From contig CALWRF010000028.1 in NCBI GenBank assembly GCA_944383885.1, positions 62,001 through 126,000 of the forward strand: a stretch of 64,000 nucleotides of DNA, written 5' to 3'. The first letter of the stretch is position 1. Each line of letters begins with the position of its first letter. This document shows positions 39,366-47,924 of the stretch, in pieces. A model generated the notes under the pieces. The model searched no databases and was not told the DNA's origin. It saw nothing but the letters and a program-made list of their open reading frames with translations. Both the position numbers and the translations under genes were made by a program. This DNA comes from an uncultured Clostridia bacterium. GTDB taxonomy: Bacteria; Bacillota; Clostridia; Lachnospirales; Anaerotignaceae.

Positions 39366-40262
39366 TTAATTATTAATATCATTCATAGAAAAACTCTCTT
39401 TAATATGTTTAATAAATTTTTCTGCCGCTAAACCAAATGGCTGCTGACGCTTCCAAGCAATAACGCTGCTTGCAGTAAGTTTTGGAGAAAGTGTACGGTA
39501 AGTAATTTTATTTTTGTCCCATAAAGAAACGCTTCCTTCAATTATTATAGCGTATGCTAATTTATTATATACCATAACAGAACTGTTTGAAGGAAGATTA
39601 CTTGTAAATAAAACATTCAGTTTATCAAAATACTCTCCAAACCAGCTTGCCAGCTCACTTTGAACATTCAGCCTTCTTGGAAGTATAAGCGGAACATCTT
39701 TCAAATCATCTGGCGTTATAAATTTTTTATTTGCTAAGTGTGAATCAGGCGACATAATAACAACCCATTGTTCTTTTGTATTTAAACGTATAAATTCAAA
39801 CTTTTCCATATTAACCGGCTCTAAGAGCAAACCTATATCAATTAATCCCCGCTCCATTTGTTCTTTTACATTGTCCGCCGTAGCAGTATATAAATCAAAC
39901 CTGACAGATGGATAACGCTGATTAAAAGATTTGAATAAATTGGGCAGCATGTGAACAGCACCTAAATCTCCACAGCCTATAGATACTGTCCCCTCAACCA
40001 TTTCATCCTGCTCTGTAAGCTCACGTTCTGTCTTATCCACCAGCTCAATAATTTCCTCCGCACGTCTGCGCAGCAGAAAACCTTCATTTGTAAGTAAAAG
40101 TTTTCTTGTTCCTCTGTTAAAGAGTTTTACACCAATTTCCTCTTCCATCTGTGCCAGCTGACGGCTCAATGTCGGCTGAGTAATGTGCAGTACATCTGCT
40201 GCCTTTGTAATGCTTTCTTCCCTCACTACAGTTAAAAAATATCGAAGGACACGAATTTCCAT
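39366..40262 (-). CDS. LysR-family transcriptional regulator
   Basis: A 298-aa LTTR. The N-terminal HTH reads MEIRVLRYFLTVVREESITK, then AADVLHITQPTLSRQLAQME, and the substrate-binding domain starts at TVSIGCGDLGAVHMLPNLF. It follows GGAGGTGTAATA. The usual LTTR target is a nearby gene; candidates are the redox genes downstream on the same strand, because the divergent side holds no gene before the radical SAM gene on the same strand. Ligand unknown. Confidence 0.93.
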   Translation of the reverse strand: MEIRVLRYFLTVVREESITKAADVLHITQPTLSRQLAQMEEEIGVKLFNRGTRKLLLTNEGFLLRRRAEEIIELVDKTERELTEQDEMVEGTVSIGCGDLGAVHMLPNLFKSFNQRYPSVRFDLYTATADNVKEQMERGLIDIGLLLEPVNMEKFEFIRLNTKEQWVVIMSPDSHLANKKFITPDDLKDVPLILPRRLNVQSELASWFGEYFDKLNVLFTSNLPSNSSVMVYNKLAYAIIIEGSVSLWDKNKITYRTLSPKLTASSVIAWKRQQPFGLAAEKFIKHIKESFSMNDINN

Positions 40263-40469
40263 TATTACACCTCCAATTCTGATAATTAAATTGTAACTCG
40301 TTCATGCTTAAAAAGCAAATAAACTGCTTATCATTCATTAAAGGTATTCATAATAAATATAATTTTGTTGCATAATTTTTCAAATAACAACACAGATTAT
40401 AAATAAATGCCGTATTTATATGTATTAAACAGAAATCTAATATAATATAATTAAAAAACAGCCATTCCA

Positions 40470-41354
40470 TTAACGCCTTTTATTTGCTGAAGGGATAATC
40501 TCTTCATGAAAAAAATAATTTACAACAACAGGAGGCTCATTAAACGGACGTTTAATTGAATCATCGTTACGTACATATAAAAGCCCTTCTTTTTGGCAGA
40601 ATTCTTTCATCTGGGAATCTAATTCAGACCAGTAGCTTTTATCTTTTCTGCGGTAAATTGCGTCATACAGCGGCACCAGTTTTGGATATTTCCGAGAAAT
40701 ATAATTTAAAATTTCAGCCTTATAACCGCCACGCAGATTCAAATTTTCAAGCCATATTAAATTGCAATGTGCTTTTACCCTGTTAATAATAGCTTTCAGG
40801 TCAGTAATGCCCGGAAAAACAGGTGAAATAAAACATGTAGTGCGCACTCCGGCATTATGGAACGCTTCCATTGCAGAAATACGGCGTTCAATGCTTGCAG
40901 CGCAATCCATATCATTTTTAAACTCTTCATCAAGCGTATTAATAGACCACGATACTCTCGCATTTTGGAAAGTCCTGATTAAGTCAATATCACGAAGTAC
41001 GAGGTCTGACTTGGTAGCAATGCTGACTGTACAGCCGCTGCCTTTAATTTCCTCAAGTAATGAACGAGTTCGTTTGCGTGTTTCTTCTACAGGCTGGTAA
41101 GGGTCGCAGACAGAACCTATAAAAAGTTCTTTTCCATTATATTTATTTGGATTTTTTATGCACGGCCAGTATTTCACATCTACAAAACTTCCCCACGGCT
41201 CTGAATGCTTAGTAAACCGTTTCATAAATGACGCATAACAATATTTGCATCCATGAGAACATCCGATATATGGGTTAACAGAGTAGTCAGCCACCGGAAG
41301 GTTTGATTTAGTTAACACACTTTTTACTTCAACGTCTTTTACTGTTATTTCCAT
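40470..41354 (-). CDS. Radical SAM protein, spore photoproduct lyase-related (Rv2578c type)
   Basis: A 294-aa radical SAM enzyme. The [4Fe-4S] cysteines are C32, C36 and C39 in GCSHGCKYCYASFMKRF. The later blocks LFIGSVCDPYQPVEETRK and CTVSIATKSDLVLRDIDLI fit the SplB-like subgroup lacking the SPL photoproduct domain. The substrate is unknown; true spore photoproduct lyase is larger in its N-terminal part and this is not that enzyme. It is monocistronic, with CAGGAGA before the ATG. Confidence 0.88.
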   Translation of the reverse strand: MEITVKDVEVKSVLTKSNLPVADYSVNPYIGCSHGCKYCYASFMKRFTKHSEPWGSFVDVKYWPCIKNPNKYNGKELFIGSVCDPYQPVEETRKRTRSLLEEIKGSGCTVSIATKSDLVLRDIDLIRTFQNARVSWSINTLDEEFKNDMDCAASIERRISAMEAFHNAGVRTTCFISPVFPGITDLKAIINRVKAHCNLIWLENLNLRGGYKAEILNYISRKYPKLVPLYDAIYRRKDKSYWSELDSQMKEFCQKEGLLYVRNDDSIKRPFNEPPVVVNYFFHEEIIPSANKRR

Positions 41355-41551
41355 ATTAATCTTCTCCTGCTTAGTTTTATATTTACATTTCTTGCGCTGT
41401 ATTACTGTATAAAATATATATCAATATACTTAAATTCTAAGTATTTTAAATTGCTTTACGCATTTTTATATTGTACTAATTTATTAATAAGTAAATATCC
41501 AGTATTTTCAGCTGTTTAAAATTCACACTTAAAAAAATAATTTTACAATAA

Positions 41552-42226
41552 TTATCTGCTCAGCAGCCACATAATACCAGCAGCGCTGCGCTCAACAGCA
41601 TTTTTATAGTGGCTGCCTGGATTTAACTGAAAAACGGTGTCAATTCCCTTGTCTTTATAAAATTGCTCAATATCCTCAGTGTTTTGCTGAACGCATTTAA
41701 GAAATCTGTTGCGTGTTCTGCATTCTTTATCGCCAATAGAAAAATACATGCTTTTTGGTTTTATTTTCATATCATTAGAAAATATATATTCCTTAATTCC
41801 GGGAAACCACAAGGAGCCGGACACGCTTGCCGTGCGTGAGAACATATCCGTCTTATAAACTGCATATACTGCAAACAGACCGGCAAGGGAATAACCGGCA
41901 AGCCCATTCCACAAAGGAATACCTTTGATTATTTTTTCAGCTTTTGGAACAATTTTTTCAATTAAAACTTTAATATATTCGTCTGCGCCGCCGCTTAATG
42001 GTCCGCTGCTTTCAAAAACAGACGGCGCATTCCACGGCACCATGTCACTGTTCCATTTAAGATTGCTTATTTCAATTAATGTAAAATCAGGACATTTAAA
42101 GTTTTGTAAATATTGAAATATTTGCTTGCCTTCATTTGCAAAAGTATTCAGATAAATTACAGGCATATCGGCATTTGTACTTTGAAAAACATTTACTGTT
42201 TTATTTTCTATTGTAAAAGAAATCAT
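41552..42226 (-). CDS. Alpha/beta hydrolase, esterase-like
   Basis: A 224-aa esterase of the Fes/IroE-like putative esterase group. The nucleophile Ser lies in GLAGYSLAGLFAVY, and the C-terminal NPGSHYKNAVERSAAGIMW supplies the catalytic His. Members hydrolyse siderophore esters or S-formylglutathione-like substrates; no iron genes are nearby, so the substrate is unknown. I start at ATG 42226 with GAAGGG 8 nt upstream. It is monocistronic. Confidence 0.8.
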   Translation of the reverse strand: MISFTIENKTVNVFQSTNADMPVIYLNTFANEGKQIFQYLQNFKCPDFTLIEISNLKWNSDMVPWNAPSVFESSGPLSGGADEYIKVLIEKIVPKAEKIIKGIPLWNGLAGYSLAGLFAVYAVYKTDMFSRTASVSGSLWFPGIKEYIFSNDMKIKPKSMYFSIGDKECRTRNRFLKCVQQNTEDIEQFYKDKGIDTVFQLNPGSHYKNAVERSAAGIMWLLSR

Positions 42227-42551
42227 AATGTTAGCCCTTCTTTCTCCATTGCTGTTTGATTGTTTATAATGACACATTTATATTTTAAGTACATAAAAAT
42301 ATTAATGTTTACAAATAAATGCTGTTTTTATTCATGCCTTTTCCAATGCTTTTAATTATAATATAATCCAGATATTTATTATATCAAAAATAAATGTTAT
42401 GCTTAATTTTTTAATTGCATTTTTATTTTCACAATACCCAGCAGATTTCTAATTCTCACTTATAGTGCTTATATGTTTAACGAACATATTTTGAAATTGA
42501 TTTTGGTACAACACAATGCCTGTTTTTGTATAAAATTCTGGCTGAACATTT

Positions 42552-43379
42552 TTAATTGTCAGCATTTGATAAAATATTTTTATATATTTTGAAATCTTCA
42601 TATTTAAACACATCAAATATGACCCTTTCAATCTTTTGGCTGTTCTGCAAAAATTCAACAATGGTTGCTACCGCTATTTGTGCTGCTTCCTTATTTGGAA
42701 AACCAAACTCTCCTGTTGAAATACAGCAGAAAACAATACTTTTTAATTCTTTTCTTTCAGCCAATTCCAGACAAGACTGATAGCATTTTTTCAAAAGGCA
42801 GCATTCTTTTTGAGTCAGTTTTTCTTTTACAATAGGTCCTACTGTATGAATGACATATTGGCTGGGAAGATTATAAGCGGAAGTTATCACCGCTTGCCCT
42901 GTCGGTTCTTCATAGTTTTCTCCATACTTTTTTCTTTGAGCCTCCATATACTCCATACATTCCGCACGGAGCTGTATTCCAGCAGATGAATGTATGGCAT
43001 TATCGATACATCTGTGGCAGGGAACAAAACACCCAAGCATTTGAGAATTCGCAGCATTTACAATAGCATCAGCTTTTAGTCTTGTAATATCTCCCTGCCA
43101 AAGGCAGATATGCTCTGCAAAAGGAAACTGAACATTCAGCATTTCTTTCACTGTTGGCAAATCATCGGTTTTTACAATTCCTTTTTCCACTGCCTCCTCC
43201 TGTAAAAATTCATCCTGTATCTGAATAAATTCCTTAGATACTGGTTTCGGCATACGGATATTCATAAGGGAACGCATCAACTGACGTTTTTGTTCATCTT
43301 CTACTGTCACATCTTTATATACAGCAGAATCTTCGCATAAGTATTGAACCAAATAATCAAGCCTTTCTTTTTGCTCCAT
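42552..43379 (-). CDS. Zinc-containing macrodomain protein-ADP-ribosylhydrolase
   Basis: A 275-aa macrodomain protein of the SirTM-linked type. It has an N-terminal helical extension, then CLWQGDITRLKADAIVNAAN and MLGCFVPCHRCIDNAIHSSA, whose Cys/His residues are the zinc ligands of this class, and STGEFGFPNKEAAQIAV. Known members remove mono-ADP-ribose put on proteins by the neighbouring sirtuin. It starts at ATG 43379 (AAGGAG 8 nt upstream), 2 nt after the sirtuin stop, so the two are coupled. Confidence 0.92.
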   Translation of the reverse strand: MEQKERLDYLVQYLCEDSAVYKDVTVEDEQKRQLMRSLMNIRMPKPVSKEFIQIQDEFLQEEAVEKGIVKTDDLPTVKEMLNVQFPFAEHICLWQGDITRLKADAIVNAANSQMLGCFVPCHRCIDNAIHSSAGIQLRAECMEYMEAQRKKYGENYEEPTGQAVITSAYNLPSQYVIHTVGPIVKEKLTQKECCLLKKCYQSCLELAERKELKSIVFCCISTGEFGFPNKEAAQIAVATIVEFLQNSQKIERVIFDVFKYEDFKIYKNILSNADN

Positions 43380-43381
43380 AT

Positions 43382-44251
43382 TTAACACTCCTTCAAAATT
43401 GACAGTATCTCTTTGATATCTCCATTGATACATAATGACTTTCTCCTGATTTCTTCAGGTGCCCATGCCTCATTTAGATTGATACACACATAAAATGATT
43501 TTTTCCACTGGCTTGTCATTTTCCAGAAAGGATATTTGATAATAACAGGTGTATTCCCACCAACTCCAAGTTCCAGAAGCAGAATCTTTTCATTTTTATA
43601 TTTATCCAAATAATGATGATATCTTTGTGCTGCTTTCTCCCAATTTTCGTCCTCTACAAAATATTTGTCACAGCGTAAATTCACTTCCATATTTCCTCCA
43701 CAGACAGGACATTTTGGTACGAGAGATGACGGAATTTTGCAGTCTGATTGCTCTTTTATCATTTCGCGCACAATTCTTTCATTATCATATAATTTTTTAT
43801 GGCAGGCTTTCGCGCATTGAAAAAAACCATAATCCCCTTGTGTTGCAAATATTCTTTCTGTATTAAAACCGCATAACTGAAATTGATGGTCCACATTGGT
43901 AGTCAAAACAAAATAATCCTTCCCGCTTATTAACTCCAATAAATCCATATATGGTTTTCCTTTTTCTACGTCATACCTGTTCAAATAAATATGCCTGCTC
44001 CAATACGCCCACTTTTCTTCCTGTGTTGGAAATGGATAAAAACCTGCCGAGTACATATCTTTCAGCCCATATCGTTGAATGAAAGGTCCAAAATTTACTT
44101 CAAATCTTTTGCCGCCATAAGTAAATCCTGCTGCTGTAGATAATCCGGAACCGGCACCAATGACAATATGTTCTGCTGACTCAATCAGCTGTTTTAGATG
44201 TTCAATTTTTTCATCAAATGTAAGATTTTGTTTTATATTACATGCTCTCAT
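43382..44251 (-). CDS. SirTM-class sirtuin, protein ADP-ribosyltransferase
   Basis: A 289-aa macrodomain-linked sirtuin (class M). NAD-binding motifs are VIGAGSGLSTAAGFTYGG and LTTNVDHQF. Where ordinary sirtuins have the catalytic His-Gly, this has QGDYGFFQC, as in the SirTM class, so it should transfer ADP-ribose rather than deacetylate. A zinc site is formed by C...C (FFQCAKACH) and CPVCGG. It is the middle gene between the FMN/ferredoxin protein and the macrodomain. In characterised systems the target is a lipoylated GcvH-like protein, which is absent here. Confidence 0.9.
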   Translation of the reverse strand: MRACNIKQNLTFDEKIEHLKQLIESAEHIVIGAGSGLSTAAGFTYGGKRFEVNFGPFIQRYGLKDMYSAGFYPFPTQEEKWAYWSRHIYLNRYDVEKGKPYMDLLELISGKDYFVLTTNVDHQFQLCGFNTERIFATQGDYGFFQCAKACHKKLYDNERIVREMIKEQSDCKIPSSLVPKCPVCGGNMEVNLRCDKYFVEDENWEKAAQRYHHYLDKYKNEKILLLELGVGGNTPVIIKYPFWKMTSQWKKSFYVCINLNEAWAPEEIRRKSLCINGDIKEILSILKEC

Positions 44252-44253
44252 TT

Positions 44254-44880
44254 TTACAGCCTCCTCTCAACAGCTCCAAAAGGACAAACATCATAACAAT
44301 TTCCACAATGCAGACAGTTTTCCTGATGTATAATAACAGGTTTTACACTTATATCTATACACTTCTGCGGGCAGTTATCGTAGCATATTTTACATCTACG
44401 ACACTTATTTGTTACAAAATATCCCTTTTGGTCCGCTTTTCCATTGCCGATTGAAAATGTATCTCGAAAAATCGGCACAGAAGACAAATCGAAAAACTCG
44501 CCTTCTCCTTCATAAAGCCAAAATACATCAAGTGCGGCTTTGCTTTTTTCTGTGGGATATATTTTTTCCATATATGAATTTTCTCTAAACACTTCATCTA
44601 AACGGCTTTGACCAATACTTTTAATTTTTCCCTGTACTGTAATGGATTTTTTGCTTAGAGAATCCTTGCCATTTGTCATGGCACTGATAGAAACATATTT
44701 TTGTGCCACCAGCTGATGATAAAATGCTTTTCCCTTTGCGGTAATAAAATAAATGCCTGTTTCATCCGCAAGCATAATATCAATTACCCTTGTGCATGGA
44801 AGTCCATTTTCATCAATAGTCGCAAAGACGGCTGAATGTATTTCATTCTTTAGTATGGTTAAATAATCTATTGTTTTCAT
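44254..44880 (-). CDS. FMN-binding split-barrel protein with 2x[4Fe-4S] ferredoxin domain
   Basis: A 208-aa fusion. The N-terminal pyridoxamine-phosphate-oxidase-like barrel (HSAVFATIDENGLPCTRVID, then YFITAKGKAFYHQL) should bind FMN. The C-terminal domain carries two ferredoxin clusters: CRRCKICYDNCPQKC and CLHCGNCYDVCPFG. It is therefore a likely electron-transfer flavoprotein. It heads the sirtuin/macrodomain operon: the sirtuin ATG follows its stop after 2 nt, and its own last codons contain the next ribosome binding site. It is divergent from an HxlR regulator. Confidence 0.9.
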   Translation of the reverse strand: MKTIDYLTILKNEIHSAVFATIDENGLPCTRVIDIMLADETGIYFITAKGKAFYHQLVAQKYVSISAMTNGKDSLSKKSITVQGKIKSIGQSRLDEVFRENSYMEKIYPTEKSKAALDVFWLYEGEGEFFDLSSVPIFRDTFSIGNGKADQKGYFVTNKCRRCKICYDNCPQKCIDISVKPVIIHQENCLHCGNCYDVCPFGAVERRL

Positions 44881-44901
44881 TTTTTCATCTCCATGAATTT
44901 A

Positions 44902-44929
44902 TTGACAGTTTTTTTCTTAATAGTATAAT
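44902..44929 (+). promoter_or_regulatory. Promoter of the HxlR gene divergent from the sirtuin operon
   Basis: TTGACA (44902-44907), 16-nt spacer, TATAAT (44924-44929). Half-sites AGTAT (44932-44936) and ATACT (44951-44955) follow the start region as an inverted pair, possible operator for the HxlR protein. Confidence 0.65.
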
Positions 44930-44988
44930 TAAGTATATACAGCTTATTTGATACTATTGTGTAATTATAAAACTAAGGATGTGATTTT

Positions 44989-45309
44989 ATGCCGAAAGAG
45001 GTACCAGCCTGCCCTGTAGAAATGACGTTACAGTTAATCGGAAATAAGTGGAAAGTACTCATTATCCGTGACCTTCTGGAAGGAACGAAAAGATTTAATG
45101 AGCTTATGCATTCTGTAACAGGCATTACCCAGAAAGTGCTTACAAGCAATCTTCGTTCTATGGAAGAAGCAGGTCTTTTAACAAGAAAAGTATATCCAGA
45201 AGTCCCTCCAAGGGTAGAATATACCCTTACAGAAACAGGCTATAGTTTAAAGCCTATTTTAGACTCTATGGTTATGTGGGGTACGGAATACAAAAAGAAC
45301 TTTGTATAA
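44989..45309 (+). CDS. HxlR-family transcriptional regulator
   Basis: A 106-aa winged-helix regulator. The family pattern is clear: CPVEMTLQLIGNKWKVLIIR, LMHSVTGITQKVLTSNLRSM, then the wing VPPRVEYTLTETGYSLKPIL. Only one Cys sits at the N-terminus, where redox or aldehyde-sensing members have it. It is divergent from the sirtuin operon, its likely target. It ends facing a second HxlR gene, with one hairpin serving both. Confidence 0.92.
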   Translation: MPKEVPACPVEMTLQLIGNKWKVLIIRDLLEGTKRFNELMHSVTGITQKVLTSNLRSMEEAGLLTRKVYPEVPPRVEYTLTETGYSLKPILDSMVMWGTEYKKNFV

Positions 45310-45314
45310 TACGG

Positions 45315-45347
45315 AAAACACAGCAGTTAATTTTTCTGCTGTGTTTT
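45315..45347. terminator. Bidirectional terminator between two convergent HxlR genes
   Basis: Perfect 12-bp arms AAAACACAGCAG (45315-45326) and CTGCTGTGTTTT (45336-45347), 9-nt loop, with A/T runs on both sides. It overlaps the last codons of the minus-strand HxlR gene. Confidence 0.9.
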
Positions 45348-45635
45348 ATATTTTTCTCCCCAATCTGCCATTGCCAGAATAACAGGTTTCAAGCTTTTTC
45401 CCAGCTCTGTGGGCAAAACGCTCCTTTCACATGTAATCAACCCGTTTTCAAGCAGAGTATCCAAAGTTTTTTGATATGTTTTTTCTGACATTGCCGTCAT
45501 TTTTATTAATTCCTGCCTTTTCAAAATTCCTGAAAGTATATATCCCAGTAAAATAATGCTGTCCCTGTCTTTTAAAAACAGCATTGTTGTTTCAACAGGA
45601 CATTTCGGAAGCTTTTTATATGCCGTATCATTCAT
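45327..45635 (-). CDS. HxlR-family transcriptional regulator, divergent member
   Basis: A 102-aa HxlR-like protein with a conserved N-terminal CPVETTMLFLKDRDSIILLG and wing-end ELGKSLKPVILAMADWGEKY. The HTH (ELIKMTAMSEKTYQKTLDTL) departs from the family more than its neighbour does. It is last in the operon SnoaL-like/PNPOx/HxlR, so it probably regulates that operon. AGAGGAAACAAA precedes the ATG. Confidence 0.85.
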   Translation of the reverse strand: MNDTAYKKLPKCPVETTMLFLKDRDSIILLGYILSGILKRQELIKMTAMSEKTYQKTLDTLLENGLITCERSVLPTELGKSLKPVILAMADWGEKYKTQQKN

Positions 45636-45694
45636 TTTGTTTCCTCTTTTACTCTATAAGGGCAGTATAATCACTATACTGCCCTTTCGTATAA

Positions 45695-46096
45695 TTAACA
45701 CTGGTATGTTTTTGGCGGATTGCCGGAAAAATCAGCAATAACTGCTTTTGCATCTTCCAGATAAAAAACTTCAAAAATTGGGTTATCTGCCGTGTGGTAC
45801 TGTCCCTTCACAATAGGGTTTGCCATACACCCTTCTTTAACTTCCATATTGTTCTCAAATACCGCTTTTCCGCTGAGTCTTATCCACGCATATTCAGGAC
45901 TGGAAACCGAAATCTCAATATATGGATTTTCCTGCATATCTTTATACACTTCTTTTGTATTGTTTGTACAGAACCATAATTTTCCGTCTTTCTCAAAACA
46001 GAACATAAATGGTCTGCATTTTGCCTTTCCATCTCTGCCTACTGTAGCAAGATACTGTACTGGATTTGCCTGTAAAAATTCTACAACTTCTTTCAT
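45695..46096 (-). CDS. Pyridoxamine 5'-phosphate oxidase-fold flavoprotein
   Basis: A 133-aa split-barrel FMN-binding protein. Signature segments are QYLATVGRDGKAKCRPFMFC, LWFCTNNTKEVYKDMQ and NPYIEISVSSPEYAWIRLSG. Proteins of this type reduce small electrophiles or act as FMN carriers; true pyridoxamine oxidase activity is unlikely. It lies 20 nt after the SnoaL-like gene, with TAGGAGG before the ATG. Confidence 0.9.
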   Translation of the reverse strand: MKEVVEFLQANPVQYLATVGRDGKAKCRPFMFCFEKDGKLWFCTNNTKEVYKDMQENPYIEISVSSPEYAWIRLSGKAVFENNMEVKEGCMANPIVKGQYHTADNPIFEVFYLEDAKAVIADFSGNPPKTYQC

Positions 46097-46115
46097 ATTA
46101 TTTACCTCCTAAAAA

Positions 46116-47213
46116 TTAAAATTTACCGTTTTCATTTGCCCATGTGGAAGTGTCTGCAATGGTTTCCATTACATCCCAGTGCTCGGCGATTTTTCCATCT
46201 TCAACTCTCCAAAGGTCATAATAGCTGGTCGGAGCACCGCCGAAAGTACCTTCACTAACTGCCAAAACATAGTTACCTTGTGCAAGAACCATGTGTGTTT
46301 CATCATAAATCATTTCAATTCCCTGTTCAGCAAGAGCTGCTAAGGCTTCATTTAATCCGGAAACTCCATCTGCAATGTCAGTGTTATGCTGAATGTAAGT
46401 ATCACCATCAAAGTACTCTGGAGTTTTTTCAAGATTATTCCCCTGCATTACATCATAAAGGAAGTTTTTCACGAGAGTTCTGTTTTCCTCTGTTTTATCC
46501 AAATCTTTTATCTCTGTTGCTCCGTCAATCTGCGTATGTCCTGAAGGATTTGGCTCAGCTAAGGAAGCAAGGTTATCCCAATGTTCCGCAATTTTTCCAT
46601 TTTCGTCAAATCTGAAAATATCAAAAGCTACCTGTTCCCCAGCACCCGCAAAATTATAAACTGTATGAAGGAACACATAATTACCATCTTCAAAGGCGCG
46701 GATATTGTTTACCGTTGTCTTTTCCGGCGCAGAAACAAGATAACGGATAGAATCCTTAAATGCTTCTCTCCCAGTCGCGTATGAGAGATTATGCTGAATA
46801 TATCCTTCTGCCATTAATTCATCAGCTACAGTTGTATCTCCGCTTGCAAAACTGTTAATTAAGGCAAGAGCTTTTTCTGTTTGGCTCATTTCTGTTTCTT
46901 CTTTATTTTCTGTAATATACTGGCTGATAAAATCTGAAGATATAATTGTTCTGTCGTTTTCAATGTATGTCTGCTGGTTTATGTCAACTCCATCAATGGT
47001 TACTTTTCCGCTTCCAACAGTAAAGCTGATTGTTTTGCCGTCAACCTCAGCTGTTACACTTCTGTTCTGGCTATTCCATACTACTGTACCGCCCCTCTCT
47101 TCAACTGCTTTTCTAAATTCCACAGTAGTATCAGCAAGTGCTGTACTGGCAGCAAATGCACTGATTAGTGCGGCTGTTAAAATAACAGTGTTCTTTTTCA
47201 TTTTCTTTTTCAT
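46116..47213 (-). CDS. Exported protein with copper-amine-oxidase-N-like and two SnoaL-like domains
   Basis: A 365-aa secreted protein. The signal peptide (MKKKMKKNTVILTAALISAF, cut after STALA) leads to a copper-amine-oxidase-N-type region (RSVTAEVDGKTISFTVGSG, then ENDRTIISSDFISQYI). Two SnoaL-like repeats follow, each ending with an AEHWD motif: FDENGKIAEHWDNLASL and RVEDGKIAEHWDVMETIAD. The SnoaL fold suggests a small-molecule binding or isomerase role. I start at ATG 47213 (AAGGAGG 8 nt upstream). It heads the operon with PNPOx and HxlR. Confidence 0.85.
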   Translation of the reverse strand: MKKKMKKNTVILTAALISAFAASTALADTTVEFRKAVEERGGTVVWNSQNRSVTAEVDGKTISFTVGSGKVTIDGVDINQQTYIENDRTIISSDFISQYITENKEETEMSQTEKALALINSFASGDTTVADELMAEGYIQHNLSYATGREAFKDSIRYLVSAPEKTTVNNIRAFEDGNYVFLHTVYNFAGAGEQVAFDIFRFDENGKIAEHWDNLASLAEPNPSGHTQIDGATEIKDLDKTEENRTLVKNFLYDVMQGNNLEKTPEYFDGDTYIQHNTDIADGVSGLNEALAALAEQGIEMIYDETHMVLAQGNYVLAVSEGTFGGAPTSYYDLWRVEDGKIAEHWDVMETIADTSTWANENGKF

Positions 47214-47299
47214 TTTCTTTTCCTCCTTAAAAATATTGCTGATTTTTTGCATTTCTTTTTTCTTACAGGTTCATCATAATCGAAAGAAAAGAATAAGAA

Positions 47300-47319
47300 A
47301 AGTACGCACTTTCAAGTGC
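47300..47319. promoter_or_regulatory. Candidate HxlR site upstream of the SnoaL-like operon
   Basis: AAGTACGCACTTTCAAGTGC contains AAGTAC and AAGTGC half-sites 14 nt apart. The same arrangement, AAGTACGCACATTTAAGTAT, lies upstream of the HxlR gene at 59595. A 14-bp palindrome AAAAGTATACTTTT is found nearby at 47355-47368. Confidence 0.5.
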
Positions 47320-47368
47320 TATGGTTACCACGATGATACTATTGGACAGTTTCCAAAAGTATACTTTT

Positions 47369-47924
47369 TTGAAAAATCAATGTCTGCATTTCGTTTATGC
47401 ACCATAAATTTTTTTAATTAATTTTATAAAACTAAATAATATTTAATAAGAGCAATATTGCAAAGCTTATTGCAGTTTAATACCATATAAGTCATTTCAA
47501 AATTAAGTGCACCAGTAAAAAATTAATAATTACAAAAATAAACATCTGCAGTTTTACATATCGACTTTTAATTTTTTATGGCTGCATAAGCCGTAGAATT
47601 ATGAAAGTATTTAAAGTGCATAACCGACATAAAAAAATATTATATGTGACGACAAATTTCAATTAATTCTTACTTTTACCAATAGAAAAAGGACAGCAAA
47701 AAGCTGCCCGCATTTACCAAAAAGTAATTTAATTAACATTATAAATCAGCACAATACTGCAAAAATAAATTAAACCGCATTAAGAATTTTTCTCTGCAAC
47801 AGTATTAATTAATAAAACACACCCTGTTTATTACAATCTTAATATATGCCAAAATCTCACCGCTGAATATAATTACTATTATTATAATTATATAAATAAG
47901 TCTTTTACAGATTTTTAAACTCTT
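47369..47924. other. Intergenic stretch with one terminator, no gene
   Basis: About 550 bp of AT-rich sequence. Apart from the hairpin at 47686-47707 that ends the minus-strand operon starting at the LemA gene, no frame or repeat stands out. Confidence 0.5.
47684..47708 (-). terminator. Terminator of the LemA/DUF3137 operon
   Basis: On the minus strand GGGCAGC and GCTGTCC form a 7-bp stem (one G-U) with a TTTTT loop, followed by TTTTTC. It lies about 220 nt past the last gene (47925). Confidence 0.6.
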
